Source: Gammaproteobacteria bacterium (GTDB lineage: Bacteria > Pseudomonadota > Gammaproteobacteria > Enterobacterales > Kangiellaceae). From it: a stretch of 18,719 bases of DNA. Below the pieces are notes generated by a model. It did no database searches. It saw nothing but the letters and a program-made list of their open reading frames with translations, and had not been told where the DNA came from. The translations under genes were made by a program, and so were the position numbers. The DNA lies in the NCBI GenBank assembly GCA_013372875.1, contig JABXIW010000131.1, positions 1 to 18,719 of the forward strand. Reading direction: 5' to 3'. This document shows, in pieces, positions 1-8,376 of this stretch (positions are counted from its first letter, which is position 1; each line of letters starts with the position of its first letter).

Positions 1-77
1 CCAATCGCAGTACCTAATGCACCAAGACCTAAAACTAATAATACACCTAATGCAGTGAACGCGAATAAAGTTTCCAT
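1..77 (-). CDS. atpE: ATP synthase F0 subunit c, N-terminal part (runs off the window)
   Basis: Only the first 25 codons are present. They encode a hydrophobic start, METLFAF, followed by a glycine-rich helix with the pattern GLGALGTAIG, which matches the first transmembrane hairpin helix of the proton-carrying c-ring subunit. The second helix with the proton-binding carboxylate lies outside the window. The ATG at 75-77 (minus) has a strong Shine-Dalgarno GGAGGA at 83-88. It is the third gene of the atp operon after atpI and atpB, the usual proteobacterial order, which supports the call despite the short length. Confidence 0.93.
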   Translation of the reverse strand, partial: METLFAFTALGVLLVLGLGALGTAI

Positions 78-133
78 TGTTTTCCTCCAATCGAGAAATA
101 ATAGTTAAATGTAAAAAAACAAAATGTAAAAAA
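78..133 (-). promoter_or_regulatory. U-rich atpE leader with strong ribosome binding site
   Basis: The atpB-atpE gap is 94 nt and its mRNA is very U-rich. It carries the 12-mer TTTTTTACATTT twice in tandem (122-133 and 107-118, 15-nt period) and then GGAGGA at 83-88, six or so bases before the atpE start. In E. coli a U-rich leader raises atpE translation so that c subunits are made in excess. A similar role here is inferred from position and composition. Confidence 0.5.
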
Positions 134-171
134 TAAAACTAAAACCTGTTACTAATTGCCGTTACCAGCGA

Positions 172-1059
<888 letters not shown>

Positions 1060-1086
1060 TTAATCAATCGCCTAGCTACGCTATGT

Positions 1087-1470
1087 TTAGATAGAAGGCT
1101 TAACCACCCAAGGCGCAAACCACTGCGAAAGCACTATAATGACGTAGCCAATTAATAATGCCGCCGGTTGCACCGGTAATAATGTAAATACTGCTATCAA
1201 AAGCCCAATGGTTAACAACAATTTAAGGCTTTCGCCTAACGCCAAGTGCTTTTTCACTTCGCTTGCTGCTTGCGCTCCTGATTTACGAAAAACCATACTG
1301 GCAAAAATAAAGTTGGCCACTACTACAATGAGGGCGCCAACTAATAAAGAAAGGGCGGTTTCTGTAGAAATTAACAGTCCAACAAGACCTAAAATGACGC
1401 TGATGGCTAACTGTATTAAAACCATCTTATAGGCTGCTTGGCGTTGTTTTTTGGCTATGGTTTGACTCAT
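1087..1470 (-). CDS. atpI: ATP synthase protein I
   Basis: The 127-residue protein is the first gene of the atp operon. It has four hydrophobic segments (about 17-35, 40-62, 83-99 and 101-121) split by a short basic, alanine-rich loop, which is the AtpI pattern. AtpI proteins are thought to assist assembly of the c-ring or cation handling and are not a structural part of the synthase. Sequence conservation in this family is low, so the call relies on topology, length and position directly before atpB. The ATG at 1468-1470 has AAGG about six bases upstream, and a good promoter lies about 100 bp upstream. Confidence 0.9.
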   Translation of the reverse strand: MSQTIAKKQRQAAYKMVLIQLAISVILGLVGLLISTETALSLLVGALIVVVANFIFASMVFRKSGAQAASEVKKHLALGESLKLLLTIGLLIAVFTLLPVQPAALLIGYVIIVLSQWFAPWVVKPSI

Positions 1471-1566
1471 AGCATGCCTTTTCTTAATGCTCTAATTTTT
1501 GTAATCGATGCTAAATGCTTAGAAAACGTCACAAAAAAGAGCCTTTCACCATTCATTCGGGCGGCA

Positions 1567-1595
1567 AGTATAAAGATTTAGCCGGCTTTTATCAA
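1567..1595 (-). promoter_or_regulatory. Predicted sigma70 promoter of the atp operon
   Basis: On the minus strand a -35 element TTGATA (1590-1595) and a -10 element TATACT (1567-1572) are separated by exactly 17 nt. Each hexamer matches the consensus at five of six positions. It lies between parB and atpI and reads toward atpI, leaving a leader of about 90 nt. No intrinsic terminator was seen between parB and this site, so read-through from the parB side is possible. Confidence 0.7.
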
Positions 1596-1681
1596 CCAAA
1601 GGACGACTGCAATAGCGTTTTTTTTCTAAATGTTTTGACCACTATTGATTAGTTATTCTAATACTACTAAACCTAGTGTTT

Positions 1682-2566
1682 TTAGTCTTGTTCGATACCT
1701 AAATGTTGTAGGATCCCATCCAGCTCATCCAGGCTATGATAGTTAATCACCATCTTTCCTTTACCTTTATTTCCATGCTGGATATCCACTTGAGCACCGA
1801 TTTTTTCACCCAACTGCTGTTCTAACGCTGAAATATGGTGATCTTTCTCGGTTTTTGCCTTTTTTGGCTTAGGTTCATTGATATTTCGAACTAATTTTTC
1901 GGTTTCGCGCACCGTTAAACCTTTCGCCACCACTATCTTAGCGGTTTCTGTCTGTTTTAAAGGCTCGAGCGATAGTAAGGCTCTGGCGTGCCCCATATCA
2001 ATATCGCCACGTTCTAATAGGGTTTTACAATGCTCAGAAAGCTGTAACAGGCGCAACAAATTGGTCACTGTGGTGCGACTTTTACCCACTGCATCGGCGG
2101 TTTGTTGCTGTGTTAGCTTAAATTCGTCCATCAGCCGCTGCAAAGCAAAGGCTTCTTCCATCGCGTTTAAGTCTTCACGCTGGATATTCTCAATAAGCGC
2201 CATGGCAATGGCCGCTTCGTCAGGTACTACTTTTAATAGAACTGGCACCTGATGCAAACCTGCGCGCTGAGCTGCGCGCCAGCGACGCTCACCCGCGATA
2301 ATCTCGTACTTATCTTTACCAATCTCGCGCACCAGGATCGGCTGGATCATGCCTTGAGCTTTTATTGACTCGGCTAATTCTTCCAGACCTTCCTCAGTCA
2401 TCACGCGACGCGGCTGATAGATACCGGGTTGTAAAAACTCCACTGGCATTTCGCGTAATTCGTTTTGCTCAGCCTTGGCTTGAGCTTCTTTAGTTGCCTT
2501 TGGTTTCTTACTAATAGCTCCGCCTAATAAAGCATCTAAGCCTTTTCCTAATCCTGGTTTACTCAT
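1682..2566 (-). CDS. parB: Chromosome-partitioning protein ParB (parS-binding CTPase clamp)
   Basis: ParB loads on parS, closes as a CTP-dependent clamp and spreads, marking the origin for ParA-driven segregation. The 294-residue protein has the N-terminal KPGLGKGLDALL segment typical of ParB, a CTP-binding domain with GERRWRAAQRAG (92-103) and ENIQREDLNAMEEA (126-139), a helix-turn-helix at about 150-176 (LTQQQTADAVGKSRTTVTNL), a charged linker near 230-245 and a C-terminal dimerisation domain. It begins 15 nt after parA. The ribosome site is weak, so translation is probably coupled to parA. Two perfect parS sites for it lie in recF in this same window. Confidence 0.97.
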   Translation of the reverse strand: MSKPGLGKGLDALLGGAISKKPKATKEAQAKAEQNELREMPVEFLQPGIYQPRRVMTEEGLEELAESIKAQGMIQPILVREIGKDKYEIIAGERRWRAAQRAGLHQVPVLLKVVPDEAAIAMALIENIQREDLNAMEEAFALQRLMDEFKLTQQQTADAVGKSRTTVTNLLRLLQLSEHCKTLLERGDIDMGHARALLSLEPLKQTETAKIVVAKGLTVRETEKLVRNINEPKPKKAKTEKDHHISALEQQLGEKIGAQVDIQHGNKGKGKMVINYHSLDELDGILQHLGIEQD

Positions 2567-2581
2567 AGCAAATTTTAAACC

Positions 2582-3349
2582 TTACTGTTTTCTTATTATC
2601 TCACCCGCCAAAGCCATATAAGCCTTCGAGCCAGTGGAGTGTTTATCGTGTAATAGTACAGGAACACCATGACTCGGCGCTTCGGCCAAACGCACATTTC
2701 GTGGGATCACGGTCCGATAAACCTTATCTGGGAAATGATTAAATAACTGGCGCGATACTTCTAATGACAAACGATTACGAGGATCATACATGGTGCGCAA
2801 AATACCCTCGATTTCCAAATCTTCATTCACGTGCGCCTGCACCTGATTAATGGTATTTAACAATGCCGACAAACCTTCCAACGCATAATACTCACATTGC
2901 ATCGGAATAATCACAGAATCCGATGCCACCAAGGCGTTTAGGGTCAGCATATTCAAAGAGGGCGGACAATCGATTAATACATAGTCGTAGTAATGACTTA
3001 CTTCGTCTATCGCCATTGATAAACGCTGCTCTTTGTCTTCAAGCTCAAGCAAATGTACTTCGGCAGCGGTTAAGTCTGCATTCGAGGGTAACAAATCAAA
3101 CCCTGCCACTTCAGACACAGTAATGTGGCTTTTGGTTTCGGACGGATCCATCAGGGCATCATAGACTGAGACTTCCAGCTCCATCTTATCGATTCCCGAT
3201 CCCATGGTGGCATTACCCTGTGGATCGAGATCTACCATTAAGACCCGTTTGCCTTCTTGGGCTAGCGAAGCAGCCAAATTGACACTAGTGGTCGTTTTGC
3301 CGACCCCGCCTTTTTGATTGGTAACAGAAATGACTCTTGCTTGCGCCAC
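2582..3349 (-). CDS. parA: Chromosome-partitioning ATPase ParA (Soj family)
   Basis: ParA is a DNA-binding ATPase whose nucleoid gradient pulls ParB-parS complexes apart after replication. The 255-residue product starts with the deviant Walker A motif KGGVGKTT (13-20), has DLDPQGN (40-46) as the A' motif and LIDCPPS as Walker B. There is no N-terminal helix-turn-helix extension, so this is the small chromosomal type, not a plasmid P1-type ParA. The start is GTG (3347-3349) with GAGG six bases upstream. It lies 36 nt after rsmG and 15 nt before parB, all on one strand, in the usual gammaproteobacterial arrangement next to mnmG. Confidence 0.97.
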   Translation of the reverse strand: MAQARVISVTNQKGGVGKTTTSVNLAASLAQEGKRVLMVDLDPQGNATMGSGIDKMELEVSVYDALMDPSETKSHITVSEVAGFDLLPSNADLTAAEVHLLELEDKEQRLSMAIDEVSHYYDYVLIDCPPSLNMLTLNALVASDSVIIPMQCEYYALEGLSALLNTINQVQAHVNEDLEIEGILRTMYDPRNRLSLEVSRQLFNHFPDKVYRTVIPRNVRLAEAPSHGVPVLLHDKHSTGSKAYMALAGEIIRKQ

Positions 3350-3385
3350 AATAACCTCGTGCTTATTGTTGAATTAATCTTTTGA

Positions 3386-4030
3386 TCAATAATGTTTTTG
3401 TAAATAGATTAAATGGCGTTCTTCGCTGCGATTGGGTAATTGAATGGCTTCACTACGACAAACTTCGATACCAGCTGGCAATGCCGCTATTTCATCCGTA
3501 GGGTAGAGCCCTTTCATGGCTAGCCATTGACCTTGCTCAGCCAACAGGTGCGAAGTCCAGGTGACCATATCCTCAATCGAGGCGAAAGCACGCGAAAGAA
3601 TGCAAGCATACCCCGAATCATTTGCAAAGTCTTGTACTCTTGAGTGGATCACTTGCACATTTTTTAAGCCCAACTCATAAACTGTCTGTTTTAAGAAACG
3701 TGTTTTCTTGGAGTTAGTATCGAGCAGACTAAACTCTTTGTCAGGATTAAGGATTGCCAAAGGAATGCCCGGCAAGCCGCCGCCTGTGCCCACATCAATT
3801 AAGGAATCGAATGGCTCAATAAAAGGTGATATCGAAACTGAATCCAATAAATGCAGATCCAAGGCTTCTTGCTCATTCGTGATAGCAGTGAGGTTAAAAG
3901 CCTTATTCCACTTTAATAGTGATGCTAGATAAACCAACAAATGCTTGGCTTGAGCATTAAGCAAGTCAATTCCTAGAGCTCTGGCTTTTTGGATCAGTTG
4001 CTCTTGCTGGCTGGCGCTGGTTGGATCCAT
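3386..4030 (-). CDS. rsmG: 16S rRNA (guanine-N7) methyltransferase RsmG (GidB)
   Basis: RsmG uses S-adenosylmethionine to methylate N7 of G527 in 16S rRNA; loss of it gives low-level streptomycin resistance in several bacteria. The Rossmann methyltransferase fold is shown by LIDVGTGGGLPGIPLA (77-92), preceded by the conserved WNKAFNLTAI and LHLLDS segments. I start it at the ATG 4028-4030, giving 214 residues, the usual length. The longer frame starts at TTG (4073-4075) and would overlap the upstream microprotein gene out of frame, so it is unlikely. The start lies one base after the stop of that small gene (TAA-G-ATG) with no clear Shine-Dalgarno, which suggests translational coupling. Confidence 0.95.
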   Translation of the reverse strand: MDPTSASQQEQLIQKARALGIDLLNAQAKHLLVYLASLLKWNKAFNLTAITNEQEALDLHLLDSVSISPFIEPFDSLIDVGTGGGLPGIPLAILNPDKEFSLLDTNSKKTRFLKQTVYELGLKNVQVIHSRVQDFANDSGYACILSRAFASIEDMVTWTSHLLAEQGQWLAMKGLYPTDEIAALPAGIEVCRSEAIQLPNRSEERHLIYLQKHY

Positions 4031-4031
4031 C

Positions 4032-4145
4032 TTATTTTTCGTTATCGTCGTCTTTTTTCTTTTTACTTCCAACAAAAATCACAAACACTGCTGCAAACAC
4101 TGCAACTAAACCACCAATGATGGCTGCCATGTTAGCTGTTTCCAT
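4032..4145 (-). CDS. 37-residue single-pass membrane microprotein between mnmG and rsmG
   Basis: I do not recognise this gene. It has an ATG at 4143-4145, a strong Shine-Dalgarno AAGGGGAAG ending about five bases upstream, and a TAA at 4032-4034. The product begins METANMAAIIGG, has one hydrophobic helix at about residues 6-26, then SKKKKDDDNEK, a run of four lysines and three aspartates. This suits an inner-membrane peptide with a charged C-terminal tail, probably cytoplasmic by the positive-inside rule. It fits exactly between its neighbours: 12 nt after the mnmG stop and one base before the rsmG start. That packing, the good ribosome site and the coherent topology argue for a real gene. 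Its function is unknown; it may also serve to couple rsmG translation. Confidence 0.72.
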   Translation of the reverse strand: METANMAAIIGGLVAVFAAVFVIFVGSKKKKDDDNEK

Positions 4146-4157
4146 TTTTCTTCCCCT

Positions 4158-6056
4158 TTATGCTGTTTTTAAATGTTTTCTTTTCTTTAAATACACCAAC
4201 AATAGTGAAATCGCTGCTGGTGTTACCCCTGAAATACGGCTGGCTTGGCCAATGGTTTCAGGCTTAATATTGGCTAATTTTTGTGCCACTTCGTTAGATA
4301 AGCCTTTAACCTGAGTGTAGTCCATATCTAAAGGCAGAGCAGTATTTTCATTACGCTGATTACGCTCAACTTCTTCTTTTTGTCGATCTATATAGCCAGC
4401 GTATTTAACGCGAATTTCCACTTGTTCTGCTACTTTTGGATCAGTAACCGCAGGCCCCATTTCTGGTAAATTCATTAAAGTGTCATAACTTAAATCGGGA
4501 CGACGCAACAATTCTTGTGCTTTATAAGCACGACTAATCGGATCTTTAATTTGCTGGTTTAGCGCTTTGGCGGCTTCGCTATCAGGGCGAACTACCAATT
4601 TTGCTAAACGACTCGATTCTTGTTCGATCGACTCCATTTTGTCACTAAAGGCTGCCCAGCGAGCATCATCCACTAAGCCCAGTTCACGACCTTTTTCAGT
4701 CAAACGGGCATCGGCATTATCTTCTCGCAGAATCAAGCGGTATTCGGCGCGCGAAGTAAACATACGGTATGGCTCTTGAGTACCGCGAGTGATCAAGTCA
4801 TCAATCAAGACACCAATATAGGCTTCATCACGACGCGGTGACCATGCCTCGATTCCTTTCGATTGCAGCGCAGCATTCATACCCGCAATCAAACCTTGGG
4901 CGCCAGCTTCTTCATAACCGGTTGTGCCATTAATTTGTCCAGCAAAGAACAAACCATGGATAAATTTAGTTTCCAATGAGGCTTTTAAGTCGCGCGGATC
5001 AAAAAAGTCGTACTCAATGGCATAACCTGGGCGAGTAATATGAGCATTTTCAAAACCTTTGATCGAGCGCACTAAATCCATCTGCACATCAAATGGCAAA
5101 CTGGTGGAAATACCGTTTGGATACAGCTCATCAGAATTTAACCCTTCAGGTTCCACAAAGATCTGATGACTCGCCTTGTCTGCAAAGCGAACAATTTTAT
5201 CTTCAATCGATGGACAGTAACGCGGTCCAACCCCTTCAATAACCCCAGAATACATGGGCGAGCGGTCAAGGCCGCCACGGATCACATCATGGGTTTGCTC
5301 ATTGGTATGGGTGATCCAACAGCTAATTTGCTGAGGATGATCCGATGCCTTGCCCATAAAAGAGAATGTCGGCACCGGTGTATCGCCAGGCTGTTCTTCC
5401 ATCTTGGAAAAGTCCACCGATTTGGCATCGATGCGAGGTGGAGTACCGGTTTTTAAGCGATCCACTCTAAATGGTAAGGCTCTTAATCTTTCAGCTAAAG
5501 CTATCGATGGTGGATCACCAGCGCGACCACCAGAATGGTTTTCAAGGCCAATGTGGATTTTACCGCCCAAAAAGGTACCAACGGTTAGCACAACAGAGTC
5601 AGCATAAAACTCTAAGCCCATTTGAGTTTTTACCCCATGGACTCTCTGTGAAGAGCCATCCTGATCGACGATTAAATCAACAACTGCATTTTGGAAAATT
5701 TGCAGATTTTCTTGGCTTTCCAGCATATTTCGAATGGCGGCTTTGTATAAAGCGCGATCCGCTTGACCGCGAGTAGCGCGCACCGCTGGGCCTTTAGAGG
5801 CATTAAGGGTTCTGAATTGAATACCACCTAAATCAATCGCCTTAGCCATAGCACCGCCAAGGGCATCAATTTCTTTAACCAAATGACCTTTGCCAATACC
5901 GCCAATGGCAGGATTACACGACATTTGGCCCAATGTATCCACATTATGAGTTAACAATAAGGTTTTCACGCCCATGCGCGCAGAGGCCAGCGCTGCTTCT
6001 GTGCCCGCATGACCGCCACCAACAATAATGACTGAATATTTTTCAGGATATTTCAT
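4158..6056 (-). CDS. mnmG: tRNA uridine 5-carboxymethylaminomethyl modification enzyme MnmG (GidA)
   Basis: MnmG is the FAD and NADH-dependent partner of the GTPase MnmE; together they build the (carboxymethyl)aminomethyl group at U34 of certain tRNAs. The 632-residue length matches the family. FAD binding is shown by [13 protein letters not shown] (12-24). The catalytic cysteines are C47 in [10 protein letters not shown] and C281 in [11 protein letters not shown] (277-287). The second family signature [16 protein letters not shown] lies at 373-388. The C-terminal helical domain that binds MnmE and tRNA is present ([10 protein letters not shown]...[13 protein letters not shown]). It heads a unit continuing into the microprotein, rsmG, parA and parB, and has a good promoter and a structured leader upstream. 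mnmE is not adjacent but about 4.2 kb away. Confidence 0.98.
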   Translation of the reverse strand: MKYPEKYSVIIVGGGHAGTEAALASARMGVKTLLLTHNVDTLGQMSCNPAIGGIGKGHLVKEIDALGGAMAKAIDLGGIQFRTLNASKGPAVRATRGQADRALYKAAIRNMLESQENLQIFQNAVVDLIVDQDGSSQRVHGVKTQMGLEFYADSVVLTVGTFLGGKIHIGLENHSGGRAGDPPSIALAERLRALPFRVDRLKTGTPPRIDAKSVDFSKMEEQPGDTPVPTFSFMGKASDHPQQISCWITHTNEQTHDVIRGGLDRSPMYSGVIEGVGPRYCPSIEDKIVRFADKASHQIFVEPEGLNSDELYPNGISTSLPFDVQMDLVRSIKGFENAHITRPGYAIEYDFFDPRDLKASLETKFIHGLFFAGQINGTTGYEEAGAQGLIAGMNAALQSKGIEAWSPRRDEAYIGVLIDDLITRGTQEPYRMFTSRAEYRLILREDNADARLTEKGRELGLVDDARWAAFSDKMESIEQESSRLAKLVVRPDSEAAKALNQQIKDPISRAYKAQELLRRPDLSYDTLMNLPEMGPAVTDPKVAEQVEIRVKYAGYIDRQKEEVERNQRNENTALPLDMDYTQVKGLSNEVAQKLANIKPETIGQASRISGVTPAAISLLLVYLKKRKHLKTA

Positions 6057-6084
6057 TAACTCAACACTTTCTCAAATTAGCTAG

Positions 6085-6132
6085 AACAAGGTCTTATCTT
6101 GTTTAAAAAACATTTCGCGCACAGCCGCGCGA
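6085..6132 (-). promoter_or_regulatory. Two inverted repeats in the mnmG 5' leader
   Basis: Between the predicted mnmG promoter and its start are two short hairpins. TCGCGC (6115-6120) pairs with GCGCGA (6127-6132) over a 6-nt loop. AACAAG (6085-6090) pairs with CTTGTT (6098-6103) over a 7-nt loop. In the transcript the GC-rich hairpin comes first. Neither is followed by a convincing U-tract in the mnmG direction. A regulatory role is possible but unproven. Confidence 0.35.
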
Positions 6133-6141
6133 GGGATGGCG

Positions 6142-6170
6142 ATCATACCCATATTTGACTATCTTTTGAA
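6142..6170 (-). promoter_or_regulatory. Predicted sigma70 promoter of the mnmG-parB unit
   Basis: The minus strand has a -10 element TATGAT (6142-6147, five of six to consensus) and a -35 element TTCAAA (6165-6170, four of six) separated by 17 nt. It reads toward mnmG and would give a leader of about 80 nt. The same intergenic region must also hold the promoter of the divergent membrane-protease gene; I saw TTGACT at 6199-6204 and TATAAA at 6225-6230 for it, but with a 20-nt spacer, so I do not call it. Confidence 0.5.
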
Positions 6171-6260
6171 CAATTATTTGCCTTTATTTTTCGTTATTTT
6201 GACTAGGAAATAGCCAATTTAGCCTATAAAATCAAACCTTTAGAACAATTGAAGTCTTTC

Positions 6261-6950
6261 ATGCCAAGATTGCAACATAGCCAGATCCCAAACATCAGCC
6301 AAGCTATCAGCCTATTACTGATTGTTTTTTTGATGATGTTCGTCATTGGCGGCTTGATTTTAGCGCTCGACCCTCAAGCAGCTCAGGGTAATTTCAGCGC
6401 CAACAGATTAGCCCTTTCGATTTTTATTTCCATGGCTTGCAGTTATTTATTGTTGGTGCTGATCAGCAAACCCTATTGGCAATCGCGCTTTATCCCGCAG
6501 CTTAACTTCAATTATGCATGGCTTTTCGGTTCCATGACTTCAGGGCTTGCTATCGCAGTTTTGGTTTTGCAATTACAAACCCTTTTCCCAGCGCCTGATA
6601 CTTTAGACACCAGCATCGGTTTGGCATTAAGCAGTGATCCTTGGGCTAAAATTTTAGTTATTATCAGCGTGATCCTGATCGCACCTTTTTTTGAAGAATA
6701 TTTGTTCCGAGGGATCTTTTTTGACAGCCTTTTTAAACAATGGGGGCTTTTCGTTGCCACAGTGGTTTCGGCATTTATTTTTACTTTATTTCATTTATTT
6801 GAATACCATCAATATTGGGTCGCTTGGTTTTCGGTATTTTGTTTAGCCTTATTACTTGCATTCGTGCGCTATAAAAGCCAATCTATGCTTAATCCAATCG
6901 CGTTACACGCGACTTATAACACCACTATTTTGCTAGTGGGATCGAACTAA
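6261..6950 (+). CDS. CPBP-family intramembrane metalloprotease (CAAX protease/Abi type)
   Basis: The product has about six to eight hydrophobic segments across 229 residues. The C-terminal half carries the three CPBP motifs: EEYLFR (145-150, the EExxxR motif), FTLFH (174-178) and HATYN (216-220). These residues form the intramembrane active site in the family that includes the eukaryotic Rce1 protease. Bacterial members have varied roles, such as processing of small peptides, and the substrate here is unknown. I choose the ATG at 6261 with GAAG a few bases upstream; an in-frame TTG at 6249 would add four residues without a better ribosome site. It ends 12 nt before the next gene and is likely co-transcribed with it. 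It diverges from mnmG. Confidence 0.85.
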   Translation: MPRLQHSQIPNISQAISLLLIVFLMMFVIGGLILALDPQAAQGNFSANRLALSIFISMACSYLLLVLISKPYWQSRFIPQLNFNYAWLFGSMTSGLAIAVLVLQLQTLFPAPDTLDTSIGLALSSDPWAKILVIISVILIAPFFEEYLFRGIFFDSLFKQWGLFVATVVSAFIFTLFHLFEYHQYWVAWFSVFCLALLLAFVRYKSQSMLNPIALHATYNTTILLVGSN

Positions 6951-6962
6951 CAGGAGTGAACA

Positions 6963-8246
6963 GTGAGATTTTTTATTCGTTTTTTTATATTTTTGCTGGT
7001 TATCGGAGCAGCAGCTTATGGCTACGCTTGGTATAAAAATAAACAAGCGGTTGATGATTTAATCGTTAACAAATTCAAAGGCAGCTACCGCACCACCTAT
7101 ATTGACGTTAATGGAGACAGCGTCATTAAAGGTATGAGTTTCAACATTCCTGGTTTACCACAAGCAGCCACCATTGATGAATTGAGAACGGGTACAGGAA
7201 ATATTCTTACTAACATTAAAGCCTCAAAGGCTTTTGATGCCAATGATTTAGCTTCGTTACCTGATCACTTCGATCTTTATTTCGACGTTAAAGGCGCCAA
7301 AGTTCCATTAGATCCCATTATGGATCAAGCATCGGGTAACGGTACGGACAACTTTTTCAACAACTCCACTTACGCTGGCTGTGGTGATCGTCGCACCATG
7401 TCGATTGCCGATCTATCTGCTTTAGGGATCTACTCGTTAGATTCTGATGCTAAGGTAAAATTCACCTTAGATAATTCAAACAAAAAAGCCTTTGCCGATA
7501 TTTATATCAACTTAGACAAACTGAACACCACTAAAATTAATCTTAGCCTTAATAACTTTAATGTTGCCAATCCAATGGGGTTGAGCATGAGTGGTGGCTC
7601 GATTGAGGTTGCCGATAATGGTATCCAAAGAGACATTAATGCACTGTGTGCTAAAGAGTCTGAGTTATCGGAAAAGCAATACACCGAGCGCCATATTTCT
7701 TATTTGAAGCATTTATTGTTCCAAGAAAATATTTATTTAAGCCCTGAGTTTTATGAGCAGTATGCAAAGTATCATGCTAATCCTCGCTCCATAAAAATCA
7801 GCTTCCACCCTAGTAACGACTTACAGCCTATGGCCTTAATGGGTGCTTCGCCACGCCGCTTGCTAAGCATGTTAAACACTGACGTGCAGCTCAATGATAA
7901 ATCCATTACCCCATTATTCGGCAACCGTCCCGCGCCAGAAGAATTACCACAACTGGATCAAGTCACGCCTGAAGATGATGGTTTAACCACCATTTATGGC
8001 CTGAAAAGACAGGATACGCCTGTTTCGAGCATCGGTCGTTATGTGGGTTACGATGCTTATTTTGATTACCGTGGTGATAAATTCAAAGGCAAAATCAAAT
8101 CGGTTTCTGGCTCTTCTGCCTATATTCGCTACGAAGTTTCCACGGGTAACTATGTGGAAAAGCCATTCCGTCTACGAGACATGTCGAATTTAGAGGTGCG
8201 TCGCGAACAATCGCCGCCAGCCGAAACAGAAGCCACCACAAACTAA
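6963..8246 (+). CDS. Membrane-anchored envelope protein of unknown function
   Basis: I do not recognise this 427-residue protein. It begins with a basic-flanked hydrophobic helix (about 4-24), a signal anchor or uncleaved signal peptide, followed by a large soluble region that should lie in the periplasm. That region is rich in beta-prone, Asn/Asp-rich stretches. It has only two cysteines, C140 and C229, which could pair outside the cytoplasm. Residues about 356-412 (YVGYDAYFDYRGDKFKGKIK and following) look like a small SH3- or Tudor-like beta barrel; this is inference. The last 15 residues are a low-complexity Pro/Glu/Thr tail. The start is GTG (6963-6965) with AGGAG at 6952-6956. It follows the membrane protease by 12 nt and ends at a strong terminator, so the two form a bicistron. 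Confidence 0.85.
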   Translation: MRFFIRFFIFLLVIGAAAYGYAWYKNKQAVDDLIVNKFKGSYRTTYIDVNGDSVIKGMSFNIPGLPQAATIDELRTGTGNILTNIKASKAFDANDLASLPDHFDLYFDVKGAKVPLDPIMDQASGNGTDNFFNNSTYAGCGDRRTMSIADLSALGIYSLDSDAKVKFTLDNSNKKAFADIYINLDKLNTTKINLSLNNFNVANPMGLSMSGGSIEVADNGIQRDINALCAKESELSEKQYTERHISYLKHLLFQENIYLSPEFYEQYAKYHANPRSIKISFHPSNDLQPMALMGASPRRLLSMLNTDVQLNDKSITPLFGNRPAPEELPQLDQVTPEDDGLTTIYGLKRQDTPVSSIGRYVGYDAYFDYRGDKFKGKIKSVSGSSAYIRYEVSTGNYVEKPFRLRDMSNLEVRREQSPPAETEATTN

Positions 8247-8264
8247 ATTATCGCTATTAGCACC

Positions 8265-8291
8265 AAGCCCAGCCATCCGCTGGGCTTTTTT
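8265..8291 (+). terminator. Rho-independent terminator after the envelope-protein gene
   Basis: A perfect 9-bp stem, AAGCCCAGC (8265-8273) with GCTGGGCTT (8279-8287), has a 5-nt loop and is followed by a T run through 8291. It lies 18 nt after the stop codon and ends the two-gene plus-strand unit. Confidence 0.93.
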
Positions 8292-8376
8292 ACATTTGTT
8301 ATCTTTGTCACTAAGCCTTTTTCATTTTTTTATGCTAAAGTTTTTACTTTAAGGAATTGATATTTAAGAGGTTGTT

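Noticed and set aside
1600..1681. Terminator after parB
   Set aside because: There are short T runs but no stable stem directly before one in the parB direction.
2826..2833. TTCACGTG in parA as a third parS
   Set aside because: Only the central eight bases match; the flanks do not continue the palindrome, so it is at best a half site.
4031..4075. Longer rsmG starting at TTG (4073-4075)
   Set aside because: It would run out of frame through the microprotein gene, starts with a rare codon, and adds 15 residues not typical of RsmG.
6249..6260. TTG start four codons earlier for the CPBP protease
   Set aside because: No ribosome site suits it better, and the following ATG is a stronger start codon.
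8305..8341. Promoter for ypfJ (TTGTCA with TATGCT, or extended -10 TGCTAAAGT)
   Set aside because: The first pair has a 20-nt spacer and the second lacks a -35, so neither is convincing.
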